A program made the translations under genes and the position numbers. Shown piece by piece: positions 42,301 to 54,516 of a stretch of 60,000 bases of DNA; position 1 is the first letter of the stretch; each line of letters starts with the position of its first letter. Under the pieces are notes generated by a model that saw only the letters and a list, made by a program, of their open reading frames with translations, searched no databases and was not told the origin of the DNA. Source of the DNA: Chrysomallon squamiferum (taxonomy: Eukaryota > Mollusca > Gastropoda > Neomphalida > Peltospiridae); the NCBI GenBank assembly GCA_012295275.1, contig CM022671.1, positions 20,402,822-20,462,821 on the forward strand. Reading direction: 5' to 3'.

Positions 42301-45030
42301 AAAAAGATTAACATCCAAGAAAATAAATATTAGCTTAATAACATATCAACACATTTTAAAATTAACCCTTTTGAGTTAGGGACTGTTATAGCTATCACAA
42401 TTTTTACTTCCCCTCTACCTATTGTGATTGGTTTAGTAATCACAATATTGTAAGTTTTATCAATATCGCAAAAGTTGTATATTGTCACATTTTCATCTGT
42501 TCACTACAGTGCTTGGGTATCATCATTTATATGTATTTTGGGTGCGTGTTTGTATATGTTCGTTTGTCATCAGTATTTATATTTGTGTATGTCTATTAGT
42601 GTAATAAATATATGTATGAGTATGCATCTGTTAATATGCCTGTATCTACACATAGATATTTAAGAACTCCCCAAAACCTAACAACAAAAATTCACCTGAC
42701 AACAACATCGCTATCGGCAACCAGTTTATCAACCTCTGAGTGACTTCGGTGTATGTCCAGGTGCAAGCACTCTGCCTCTGGAAACTGTGCGCTGATGTTG
42801 TCAAGGTCCCCTCTGATCTGAGACACCACTGTCACCTGCACCTTCTTGTCTCTCAGCAAGTACTCAATGGCTGGTGAAGACACATACCCTGCACCAAGAA
42901 TCAGAGCCTTCTTCTCAATCTCAGCACGTTGAAACGATGCCTTGTGTCGAGATCTGTAAAACCACAGAAGTAAAAGTATCAAAGTAAGATCGTTTCCAGC
43001 ATCCATGTTTATTAACAGAACAATTGTGCTTCAGTTGTAATACTGGATAGAAATGTCTGTTCATCTCTCTCTCTCTCAGTCTGTCTCTCTGTTTATCTAC
43101 ACACATACACACACAAATACATATATATTAGAGTCCATTTAAAGAAAAATTTTGTTAACAGCTTACTTATAATAATAATGAGAAAACAAAATAAAACTAC
43201 TGGCATATAATAACTTACTTAGATTTCTTGCGCAATTCACTTATGTACTCAAAGTTTGGAGTCAGTTTTCCATTGGATGCAATAACAGCCTTAATAAAAA
43301 TAAAATAAAATAAAATGAAATAAAATAAAATAAAATAAAATAAAATAAAATAAAATAAAATAAAATAAAATTTGTAATGACAAAAATTGAACAGTATGTA
43401 AATACTGACAAAGTGGATATATTTAATAATCTATAACATTTGTTTGCAAAACATATCATGAAAACAATTCCAGAATACTCACATTTTTAACAGTTGGACA
43501 GCAGTTGTATTCTTCAAAAGATGAGGCAGCATTGGATTCAACCTGCCAGCAAAGCAAATTAAATTATTTTTTATTGAAAGTACAAACTTGGAAAAAAATA
43601 TAAAAACAGTTAGAAAATTAGAAAAGATGATGAAAAACAATTATAAACTTGGTAAAGAAGATAAAAGTTACAAAACAAGTAAAAAACAGTTGTAAAGAAG
43701 ATTAAAAAAACCAACAAAAAAACCCAAACAAAAACAATTACAAACTTGAAGAAGAAGATAAGAAATACTATTACAACCTTGGTAAAGAAGACAGATAAAA
43801 ATATATTTAGTAAACAAAACAAGAAATAAAATAAACTTTATATAATTTATAAATTTCATTTTATCAAATAATTTCTTTTGTGGATACTAAAATTTAATAA
43901 AATGAATGATAAAGAAAAAATGGTTCTGATTTCCTGCTTATTGACTTAACTATTAATAAGGTATAGCAATAAAATGATGTTTCTAACAGCAGACGAAAGA
44001 TTATTTCAGCTCATATCATAATTCAACCATTTTTAGTAATAACTGAAAATTTTTTCTTTCTGATCAAAAAATAATTATGTATATTTATGTATGCATGCAT
44101 AAATAAGTATGTTTGTATGTAGTAACACAAACCAATGATTCAAGGTCCCCTGTCTTGCCTTTGATTATAATTTTGGAGAAAATCAAAAAATTGAAAGTGT
44201 AATTAAAATCCAAACACACACACCATTGCTGGTACAAAAGGAAGAAGACGACTTCCAAAAAAGTCTGTGGCTTCTCGTGGGATCTGGGCTGGCATGTTGT
44301 CTATAGAACAGATAAGTACTCCACTTCCTGCAAAACTAATAAAACAAAGCTGTCATGATTAGTTTTCAGTTTTGAGATAGCAGTAAACCAACACATGTTC
44401 ACAAGCATACACACAGTTATATAGAACTACACAACATACATACACAGTCACATACAAACATTACAAACATACACACACATATAACCATTCAACCACACAC
44501 ACAAAGTCACACACTAACACATGTATACAGACATACACACAACCACACATACATACCACACAAACACATACATATACATTCCACACAACAACAAACACAC
44601 ACATACAAATTCACACACACTCCTACATACAGACACACACTAACCTCTCTGTGTTCATGTTCTGCTCAGCATCATACAGACAGAATGGGGAATCAATGGT
44701 TGTGCATTCTTTCATGAACTCAATGGAACCACCAGGGTCTGCAGAAATGTCACAGATTGCTATGAGGCGATGAGGTAGCTGTGGACAGCCAGGACTTGAA
44801 GCAATCCATGGCGAGTCTTGTGGGCGCAACAACATCTTGGCATCTGGGATGGATATGAGTCGTGGTGAGTTGGGAGCATAGTAGATACCGTTGATGATGA
44901 GGGAGGCATATGGTGCTATCTGAAGAATAAAATAAATTGAAAGATTTCAATAATTATAAAATTTTTATTACGGAAATATCTTTAAGATAACAATTATTAT
45001 TACAATAATTATTATTATTATTATTATTAT

Positions 45031-45062
<32 letters not shown>

Positions 45063-48000
45063 TTTGTATTTTTATTTAATTCTTTGTTATTATTTTATTT
45101 TATTTTATTTTATTTTATTTTATTTTATTTTATTTATTTATTTATTTATTTATTTACATTTCTAGCAACAGGCATGATTTGCTTTAAAATTGCACTTTTA
45201 ATCTTAATTTATTATACAAGATTAAAGGCACAATTTTCAAGTAAATGATGCCTATTCACCCTGTTTAGATCTATGATGCAGCAGAAATGTACTTTCACTA
45301 TTACCCTTCCATCTTCCACCTACACACTATAAGAAATAATCCCTGTTTTCCAATAATCTCTCCCATTCAGAGGAATATCTCCATTACAGCTATATCTGAT
45401 CAGTTCTTGTTAGAAAGCAAGCTAATATTTACCCACATTCATATCTCTATGCATCCATAGTTTGACAGGGTAAATCAGAGTTATCTCACCTTGTGACTGA
45501 AAGAAGAGCTGTATCTCTCTGGATGTTCTTCAAATTCATCTGCATTGAACTTGCTGCCATCTTTATTTACATAGTGGTCCTCTCTACTCACAACACATGA
45601 ATAGATTTTAGATGTTGCTGAAATTATAAAAATATAATGTTAAATATATTATCAAACTACATTACTAAAGATATTTCTCTGAAATTATTAAAATATAGTG
45701 CTGAATATATTTATGTTAACTGAAAATATTAAAATATAGTATTAACTACATTACAGCGATGGACCCAAAATTAATACAATATATTATTGTGTTGCAGCTG
45801 AAATTATTGTACTAAAAGATCAAATTGTATAGATAACTGAAAAATACTTACTCTAAATAATCTATGTCTTATCATAAATTTTATTAATTAAATGAAACTG
45901 TATGGATAAATATAAAATAAAGTCTTAATAAACTATATATTTTATAATAAACTGTATTAAAAGATGAAACTGTAAAGATAATTGCAAAATATGTATTCTA
46001 AATGATCTATGTCCTACCACAATTTTTATACAAGTAGTTTTAAGAGAAGCAGCTGTACAATATGTGTTGATAAAAAGAAAAAACAACAAGACTCACATCC
46101 CTGTCTGGCTACTTTTGGCAGATATTCTGGCTCTATGTATTCATGTGGAAGTTCCTGGAAAACTTCTTGTGCTCCCTGTAAGAAAATGTACACTTTAAAA
46201 AGTATGTTAATGCTTCAGAATATATTGTTATTATTTCTTGTTCACACTCTGTAAAACAATAACATTATTCAGTTGTCATGATTAAAAAACCCAAACAGCC
46301 AATACATAAGTAGATGTGAATGAAATCATCAAATGATGGGATTATAACCAGCATTGACTAACTGTTGGGAAGGTAGTTCAGCTGATAATCATTGATGAAA
46401 TTATAACAGTATGAAGAAACATCTCAAAACCAAACAATACTGGGACCAAGTAAAAAGTTTGGTTTGCAGACTCTTTTGTTTTAATGAGGTTTTAGATTGA
46501 GATTCTTAATAAATGACATAATTACATAAATCATTTGGTTTAGAGGAAGTCCAGTTTATAGATGGTTCAGTTTTGAGAAGTTTCATGGGATGCAATACAA
46601 GTTTAAAAGTAATATCACAAAACTGTTAATAAACACAGATAAATGTGACTGATTAAGTTTGACTGTTCTTGCACTGATAGATCTCGTCAATATTTATCAA
46701 ATGATCAAAAAACATTTAAATTTTTATATTATTTTTTAAGAGGAAAAACCAACCTGAGACACATTGCCAGATCCAGTGAAAACAAAAGTGAGAGGGCCAA
46801 GAGATTTGGGCATTCGTCCGAGAGCAATTTCATAACCAGCTTCTCTAACTGCCTGCCTTGCCATTTCAGTATTCCTGTAGTTATGGCTTGGTCCTATATG
46901 CTGTAAATATATATATATATATAAATATATACATATGTATGTATGTGTGTGGATGAATGTATGTGTGTGTGTGGATGAATGTATGTCAATATTTTTGTTT
47001 TAGGTTGCATTTGTATAGAGTTAGGCTGGTGCAAACATGTTTTTCTCTGCATATTTCATATTAATTAGTTTTTACACAAACAATTATATTTTCTATGAAT
47101 GAATTATATATTTAAATGATTACTTTATGTTTAAAATTTAAATATGTGTGTGTGTGTGTGTGTGTGTGTATACATATATATATACACACACACACACATC
47201 TGTAAGTATATATATATATATATATATATAATTTATCCTGATTTTTATATACATTTACTATTAATTAAATAATTGTTTGTATTGAATAAATATGCGTAAT
47301 ACACATAAACTTATGCATAATATTAATTATATTTCAACATTCACCATGCATTAATTTAGACTTGTATTAAAATATTTATACTTCCCCCAAAAATGCATAC
47401 ATTGAAACTTTACCACTAATCTATTTAGGACTATATTTAAATAATTATGCTTGCCAGATATATTTAAACATTTTATTTCCTACCATAAATGGAGTATGGT
47501 GGCCAAGAGCAAGAAGCCGAAGACCCATGCCGTGTAGAATATTGATCATTCCAGACACCCCAGCGTACTTGCCAAACGCCACAACTCTCTGTCCACTGCT
47601 GTCCACCATTTTCTCATAATCAATCAGTCGAATGTTCTGAAACATGAGTATTAAATAATATCTGATTAATATTTACAGAGGTTCACTGCAGGAATATTCT
47701 ATACACCTAATGCCCATGGCATAGCTAATGGGGGAGCAAAGTGGATTAATGGGTATATCTAATTTTTATGGTCTATTATTATGGTAAAAAAAAAAGAGGA
47801 CAAAAATGTGTAGCATTCATGGGACACAGTCTGTTATTTTACTGGGCACTTATTACCTACATTTATTAAAATATAGTAATAATAATATTAATTGAACAAA
47901 TAAAAAATAAAATAAAAATAATATAAAATAAAATAAATAAATAAACACACATTCAAAACTAAATAACAAAAAATTAATAATAATAATAATAAAAAATAAA

Positions 48001-48740
48001 AATAAAAAAATAAACATACAAACCTTCTCCAAAATGGCATCCAGAAGAGGCATATTTGCTTCTTGTGCCTTGATGGTGTGTGAGAAAAAGGCATAGGTTT
48101 TGTTTGGAATGAGAATATCAATGGGCACCTGCTTCACACCTATCACCAAAGATGCTTCACTGATGTCTTCCTGAATAACAACTCCTTTTTCTGCATATTC
48201 CTATCAAAAGGGAGTTAGCAGAAAAATATACATACAATAATACTAATACTACTACTACTACTAATAATAATAACAACAACAATAACAATAATAACAGATT
48301 TTTCTTATTTTCATACTATATTTTATTAAGTACAAGTCCAAATATAACTGTTATTCTATATTACCGACAATCAATGAAAGAAAATGAAATTTATTTGGTA
48401 CCAAACAAGTGACAAACAAACACATACAACACACTCTTCTACACCAGTCTATTTCCTATTCCAGCCAAGGACTCATGAATTTTTTAAATAAAAAAATGCC
48501 AAATTGTAATTTGTCCTAATGATACAAAAGAATTCTTGCTGTTCATTAAAAAAAAAGGAAAACATGAAAATGTTAACTTAGATGTAAACTGTTGTGACTG
48601 TTTTGTTACCAATCACAACAGATACACACCTGCGAGAACTGATCCTGTAACCTCTCATTGCTAATTCAAGAGTTCTACCATTAACAAACATTTTTACTAC
48701 AATTAGAAATGAGGACTAAAATATTAATATATATTCTTTA

Positions 48741-48771
<31 letters not shown>

Positions 48772-48880
48772 CTGTATGTGACTTTATATGTAAATCCCTG
48801 TCAATGCATGTTTGCCTGAGTTTCTCTCTGTAAATGTATATCTGTCACTGTGTGTATATGACTGTGTTCATCTGGATGTA

Positions 48881-48929
<49 letters not shown>

Positions 48930-50310
48930 ATTATTATTATTATTATTATTACTACTACTATTTTAAATGTGTTATGAAAAGCAGTATTAGAACAAAACTT
49001 TAAAAGAAATTATTAGAAAAAAAAAAAAAAAAACATCATTGTGTTATATTGCAAGTCTTCTTAATAGTACAAATTTATACAAGTATTTAACACCACAATT
49101 ACTTAGATGTTTTACCTGTCACTTGTGATACCTGTTTTCTTGTCATAATTATTCTTATGGTTTTTTTTTTTTTTTTTTTGCTATTAACAGTAACTGTTGT
49201 GGAATAACTCTGCTGTCAAATTATGGCAGCTTGAGTACACTGATGACACTTATGTTTTATTTTCAGAAGCATAAAATTAGTTACAGTAGTGACAAGGATT
49301 TTTATTTTCTTAAACTATACTATTATTGTGGAGAGAAATATAACACACACTGTGATACTTAAATAAGTGGTTGTCTGCTTACAGCTGGGCATGACTGCAC
49401 AATGTGTGCAAATATTTTTATATTTTCAGTTATTATTATTATTATTAATATTATTGATATTTCTTTTTCTTCTTCTTCTTATTATTTATTATTATCATTA
49501 TTTCGTCTTCTTCTCCTTATTATTATTAGTATTATTAGAAGTAGTAGTAGTAGTAGTAGCTTTATTACTACTACTAAAATTATTACTATTATTACTCCTC
49601 TAATTATTATTTATTATTGTTACAAACTAGATAGCATATGGTTGGAATGGGAAATATAATTTAAATATCCATCTCCTGAGAGAACTGAGACTAAAAGTTA
49701 CATTTTCACACAGATGCATCAACTATAACTGACATTTAACTGTCAGTAACTTATTGCACCAAATAGTGAGTTTTGCATGGAATGGAATATACAATATTAC
49801 ATCAGTCTCTTGAGAAAACAGAAAGATTAAACAATGTTACATTTTCACATAGATGCACCATCCATATCTGACATTTAGATTACTGTGGGCTTTATTTAGA
49901 ATGATCTATACAATGTAATTAATATCTGTTGTCCAGGCCTGACATTTCAAGTGTGAGATGTAGAATTCATAGGTTAAGAGACTAAACAAAGTTGTATTTT
50001 CCTGTGTATGTCTGAAATTTGCATACATACTCAGAGTATTTACACAACATATGCATGTCTACAGAGTACTCACCTGCATGTTGTAAGCTCGTCTGTTTGA
50101 AGGCTGTATAAGAACCTTTATTCCTTTTTTCACAAGTGTGCCAGCTTGTGAAGGAGAGAGCGGAGCTCTGCGCTCCCAGACATTTATTGTTTCTCGTCGA
50201 ATTGCCATAACCTTGGGGCCATCACTCAGACAGCGCCAAAACAAGGCCATGAGGAAATCGTGCTGTTGTCGATGCCGATGGAAGATCTGACTCCCTGCCT
50301 GTCGCAGCAT
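36946..50310 (-). CDS. AASS: Alpha-aminoadipic semialdehyde synthase, bifunctional LKR/SDH
   Basis: Twenty-one coding exons close at 938 aa (human AASS is about 926): 50310-50074, 48200-48024, 47636-47484, 46900-46754, 46175-46097, 45617-45490, 44919-44645, 44335-44224, 43542-43483, 43289-43219, 42953-42696, 42198-42088, 41700-41592, 41215-41139, 40658-40595, 40264-40100, 39644-39549, 39282-39167, 38632-38544, 38050-37874 and 37061-36946. The Arg-rich start ([16 protein letters not shown]) suits a mitochondrial presequence. The N-terminal half is lysine-ketoglutarate reductase ([54 protein letters not shown]). The C-terminal half is saccharopine dehydrogenase, with the Rossmann motif [37 protein letters not shown] and [10 protein letters not shown]. 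It converts lysine plus 2-oxoglutarate via saccharopine to aminoadipic semialdehyde and glutamate in mitochondria. No break or missing domain was seen. Confidence 0.96.
39000..39160. repeat. Less AT-rich patch inside an AASS intron, possible old repeat fragment
   Basis: Just past the donor of exon 39282-39167, about 160 bases have clearly higher GC than neighbouring intron DNA. They contain an inverted repeat (CAAGGAG ctacaa CTCCTTG, 39121-39140) and paired AGATCT sites. One minus-strand frame is open for nearly 50 codons but matches no protein I know. It may be a decayed transposable element. Confidence 0.3.
39343..39369. repeat. (CA)n microsatellite in an AASS intron
   Basis: A short CA run followed by degenerate ACATA repeats to about 39440. 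Confidence 0.9.
40845..41060. repeat. (AAAT)n/(CAAA)n simple repeat in an AASS intron
   Basis: About 215 bases of degenerate AAAT units, changing at the right end to AAAC/CAAA units. Confidence 0.9.
43296..43369. repeat. (TAAAA)n pentanucleotide repeat in an AASS intron
   Basis: Near-perfect AAAAT-type units, with one ATGAAAT interruption, starting a few bases upstream of the acceptor of exon 43289-43219. On the gene strand this gives TTTTA units in the polypyrimidine-tract region. Confidence 0.9.
44390..44640. repeat. Degenerate ACACA/ACATA-rich minisatellite in an AASS intron
   Basis: About 250 bases dominated by irregular CACA, CATA and CACAA words, abutting the donor of exon 44919-44645. 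Confidence 0.8.
45005..45155. repeat. Cluster of (ATT)n, (AGT)n and (TTTTA)n repeats in an AASS intron
   Basis: Three different simple repeats follow one another: ATT to 45031, AGT to about 45062, and ATTTT/ATTT units from about 45090 to 45155. Confidence 0.9.
48880..48951. repeat. (GTT)n(ATT)n microsatellite in an AASS intron
   Basis: About 16 GTT units pass directly into ATT units within the intron of about 1.9 kb between the first two coding exons. Another ATT/CTT/AGT cluster lies at 49430-49620. Nothing gene-like was seen in the rest of this intron. Confidence 0.95.
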
Positions 50311-50321
50311 TGTTTTTGTTC

Positions 50322-51921
50322 TTTTGGCTCTCTATAAAAAACAAAATAAAAAAACATATAGAAAATTTCTATTCATACAGTTTTCAGAATCAGTTACCAA
50401 TAAATAAACCAACTGGAAATTTTGCAACCAACTGGAAAAATTAATTGATTGTTCAAAAAGTGTTTCTATGAGCTGTTACTGGTTTTATGCTCCTATATCT
50501 TATTTTTGAGCTGATGTAAAAGAATATTTATTCCTCCAGGAACAAATTTTTGGTCCTACCCACAAACATCGTGTTCACACCCCAAGCATGGAGACACTAC
50601 TAGTTCCCAGTGCATTTTCAAACTTGGATAACAATACAGTTTTACATTGCTAGTGCATACAATTATACACACACACACACACATTTTGGGGTACTGTTAT
50701 TATTATAAATACATCACAAATAAATAAAAAGAATATCAAATAATACAGTTTTCAAGATATGAAAGAACCCAATAATAATAATATAGACAAAGAGTCAGAT
50801 AGACAAACAAAACAACAGGTGTTATAACAGATCAGTTGTTGAATTAAACCTTATCTTTCATCTTTCATGTTAATAACTCAACCGTTTTACACAAGCAACA
50901 ATACAATATCTAAGGTCAACTTGACCTTCAACAGATTAAGCAAATGATAAAAAAAATACAGAATATTGGATATTGCTATAAATCAAGGAAAATAATTTTA
51001 GAAATAAATCATTTATCCGAACTAAATTTTGTTATTTCTGATCTTTTTATAAAGTTGTTTCCGACACTATCAAAATGTTATGAATAAAATGATTTAAATT
51101 AATTCTAGGTATTGAGTCTTCAGCATATTTTTTGGCTCTCTATAAAAAACAAAATAAAAAAACATATAGAAAATTTCTATTCATACAGTTTTCAGAATCA
51201 GTTACCAATAAATAAACCAACTGGAAAAATTAATTGATTGTTCAAAAAGTGTTTCTATGAGCTGTTACTGGTTTTATGCTCCTATATCTTATTTTTGAGC
51301 TGATGTAAAAGAATATTTATTCCTCCAGGAACAAATTTTTGGTCCTACCCACAAACATTGTGTTCACACCCCAAGCATGGAGACACTACTAGTTCCCAGT
51401 GCATTTTCAAACTTGGATAACAATACAGTTTTACATTGCTAGTGCATACAATTATACACACACACACACACATTTTGGGGGTACTGTTATTATTATAAAT
51501 ACATCACAAATAAATAAAAAGAATATCAAATAATACAGTTTTCAAGATATGAAAGAACCCAATAATAATAATATAGACAAAGAGTCAGATAGACAAACAA
51601 AATAACAGGTGTTATAACAGATCAGTTGTTGAATTAAACCTTATCTTTCATCTTTCATGTTAATAACTCAACCGTTTTACACAAGCAACAATACAATATC
51701 TAAGGTCAACTTGACCTTCAACAGATTAAGCAAATGATAAAAAAAATACAGAATATTGGATATTGCTATAAATCAAGGAAAATAATTTTAGAAATAAATC
51801 ATTTATCCGAACTAAATTTTGTTATTTCTGATCTTTTTATAAAGTTGTTTCCGACACTATCAAAATGTTATGAATAAAATGATTTAAATTAATTCTAGGT
51901 ATTGAGTCCTCAGCATATTTT
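50322..51921. repeat. Near-identical direct tandem duplication, unit about 0.8 kb
   Basis: Copy 1 (about 50322-51129) and copy 2 (about 51130-51921) are nearly identical and directly adjacent, offset about 808 bases. Copy 1 carries an extra stretch of about 18 bp (an ACCAACTGGAAATTTTGCA-type repeat) near 50420; otherwise only scattered single-base differences were seen. Each copy begins with the acceptor TATAG and first bases of the AASS exon that carries the start codon. Confidence 0.93.
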
Positions 51922-52596
51922 AGATTATAATTTTTCATAAAATATCAACATTTTTAAAGCCTCCTGTTTTTACAGGGTTTTAGGTTTTTCTGTGAGGGGT
52001 TTTAGATTTTATTTACAGTTTATTTTTATTTTTTGTTTCTTTTGAGTCTAATTATTTAATACTAATATGAGAATTATTTCCTGTGTATTCACACTGTTGT
52101 TTGTCTCAATATATGGGAGACATCAGTACTGCTTTGTTTTAACAAACATTTGAGTTAGTAAATTATTAGAAATAAATTATTGTTTGGCAAAAGAGACTCA
52201 TAATAATGTAAATATGTCTTCTTTTTATTAAATTATTATCTGTATTCAAACTGATAATAATGAACTCAAGAACTCACTTGACAAATCAGCAGAAAAGAAA
52301 CATAATTATATAATTTTATCTGTAGCTGAATTTATTAAGTGTAGACTTTAAAACTGTGTAAGTGCTTGCCAGCATTTTTATGACATTGTTATCACCAGAG
52401 CTATAAATAGTGGTATTTATGTTCAAAAAGTTGTGATCATTTAATAATAATAATAATAATAATTTAAATTAAAAACAAAAAAAACCCTAATAACAAGACC
52501 TGTTAATACTACTAACAAATTAATAAAAAATATATTACTGACATACTGTTCTACTTAAAGCAATAAATATTGTTCAAACAACTTAATATTTAAACT

Positions 52597-52601
<5 letters not shown>

Positions 52602-52654
<53 letters not shown>
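52602..52654. repeat. (GA)n microsatellite in the AASS 5' intron
   Basis: A pure GA run of about 53 bases, reading CT on the AASS strand. The rest of 51922-53020 is AT-rich with short AAT repeats and no exon. Confidence 0.95.
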
Positions 52655-52657
<3 letters not shown>

Positions 52658-53025
52658 TGAATTCTCCGTATTTGAACTCATCTACATTCGCAAATTTTCC
52701 TCATGTTTTTAAATGTAAAAGTAACTCACTCAGTTATTAACTGCGCCGCATTTATTATTTTAAAAATTAAACCAAAACATTTAAAAATTTAAAATAGAAG
52801 AAAAAAAGAGAAATAAAACAATACGTTTTCATAACTACATCTTCAAGAATGACCTTTAATGTTGGCAGTATGTCAAACGTAACTGTTTTATGGATATAAC
52901 AGAAAAGGTGTAAGATTTCATAGCGGTATGTAACGATCTACTACGTACATAAAAAACATAGGCACTATGTTGTTTCACAAAATGCTAATAATAACATTAA
53001 TAACAGTGCACATTTACTTTCTTAC

Positions 53026-53110
53026 CAATAATGTCAAGATATTCTGTCTTTGTTTGTAACTGGCTGGTGCAAAATCAGCAAAACAAAATGGGATTTTACT
53101 CTAAAACAAG
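53026..53110 (-). other. AASS: Probable noncoding first exon of AASS (5'UTR)
   Basis: On the minus strand a donor consensus (..CATTATTG|GTAAGAAAG) ends an exon at 53026. The acceptor upstream of the AASS start codon (TATAG, after which the exon begins at 50331) needs such a partner. Base composition rises sharply here. The 5' limit is not determinable from sequence; about 53100 is a guess. Confidence 0.5.
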
Positions 53111-53300
53111 CAGCTACACTAGAACCGACCACCTTGAAACATGTTGTTGGCCTTTGGTCACGTGATTTGGGGGATTGACCAATATATGTTGAGGAAATTG
53201 CGCACACCTACCATTCTGCGATAGACACGCCCCATGGCTTTGTCAGAGAGCGTAAATGTCGCAGACGGTCTTCACAACAGCTTGTTCTTATTGGCACGTT
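53110..53300. promoter_or_regulatory. Probable AASS promoter region with palindromic E-box, CCAAT and GC-box words
   Basis: This stretch is much less AT-rich than the surroundings. It contains the 8-bp palindrome TCACGTGA (53158-53165, a USF/MITF/TFEB-type E-box), CCAAT (53179-53183) and CACGCCC (53226-53232, a KLF/Sp-type box). They lie within about 200 bases upstream of the inferred AASS first exon. A further ATTGG lies just to the right. Binding is not shown. Confidence 0.45.
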
Positions 53301-54489
53301 CATTTTTTCACTTAATAAATTAACAATAAACTACACACCGTAATGATTAATTTATTCCTAGTTTTCGGAAATGTTTAATTAAGTATGCATATTGCTAAAC
53401 TAAACAATTTCAGCAGTGAATATGGCTGTTCCGGCATTGGAATGATCTCCCCCTATTAGGAACTGATCCACGATTTCTAAGTGGGGAATGAGACATTATT
53501 ATCAGTGCTAAAATAGGGTTAAGGATTAGGTTTAACTCCAAAATTGTTGTCATGTAAAGTTACCGATATAACAATGCAGCAAACGTATATCCGAGATAAA
53601 ATCAACATATAATATGAAGGATAAAAAATAACTTTCTATCCATAACTTATCATATTGTTATATCACACGGAACCGTATCCACTATTAGTAATAGTATTAC
53701 TATAATAAGCTAATGAATTTTGTAATTTTTCTGTTTTGTGAGTACGATAGAATATTTAACGTTTTCACTCTACAGTTTACGTATAATAGTATGGCTTATA
53801 ATAGTTGTATGTATATTGTAAAGTTTATTGTGCTGGGAAATCCCCAGCAGTATTGTAATTTAGTTTATATGCATTTCTTACATTTTTTATTTTTTATAAT
53901 TTTTTTTGCCCTTCTTCATTTCTTTTAACTTATATCATACTACATGTTTGCTAGACAAATGTATCGAAGCCACAGACACGGATGCCTTATATTTATGCAT
54001 ATGTATATTACGTAAATAGCCGAAATATTCCGACTGCAATAAAAACAAGCACCGACTTAATCAGAGTTATTGCCCTTAGTGGCTTATCAAGTTTTATTAT
54101 TTTAGTTACTGTTTGTAAATTATAGTTTGTGGACGTTTGTATTTGTAAGATCTTCATTTTCGTTATCATATTTAATATTAAACAGTTTATAAACGATGTA
54201 TAAAACTCGTTTTTATATTTAATATTCATTATAATGATATATTAAATTACACTAAACCTTAGCGTATCCTAATCTACTTTAATAAAAGTAGATAATAATT
54301 AAATATTAAATTTACGATTCCTGTAATAATTAATGTTCGTGACAGCGTTAATGTATCAGTTTTTTCGATTATTATTAATATGTATGTCAACGACAAGATA
54401 CAAAAATGTATATCTATCTATATATATATATAATTCCTGTTATTTAATACTTAATAAATTATAACATACATTTGTTGTTTTTATTTCAG
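53301..54489. other. Intergenic region between the divergent AASS and KLHDC8-like genes
   Basis: No coding exon was recognised. An acceptor (TTATTTCAG, ending 54489) lies before the KLHDC8-like start codon, so a noncoding first exon of that gene is expected somewhere in this stretch. The two genes may share regulatory DNA. Confidence 0.5.
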
Positions 54490-54516
54490 AACTATATTCC
54501 ATTTCATCATAACACC

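Noticed and set aside
48880-49620. Poly-Cys, poly-Tyr and poly-Leu ORFs
   Set aside because: Translations of GTT, ATT and AGT microsatellites inside an intron.
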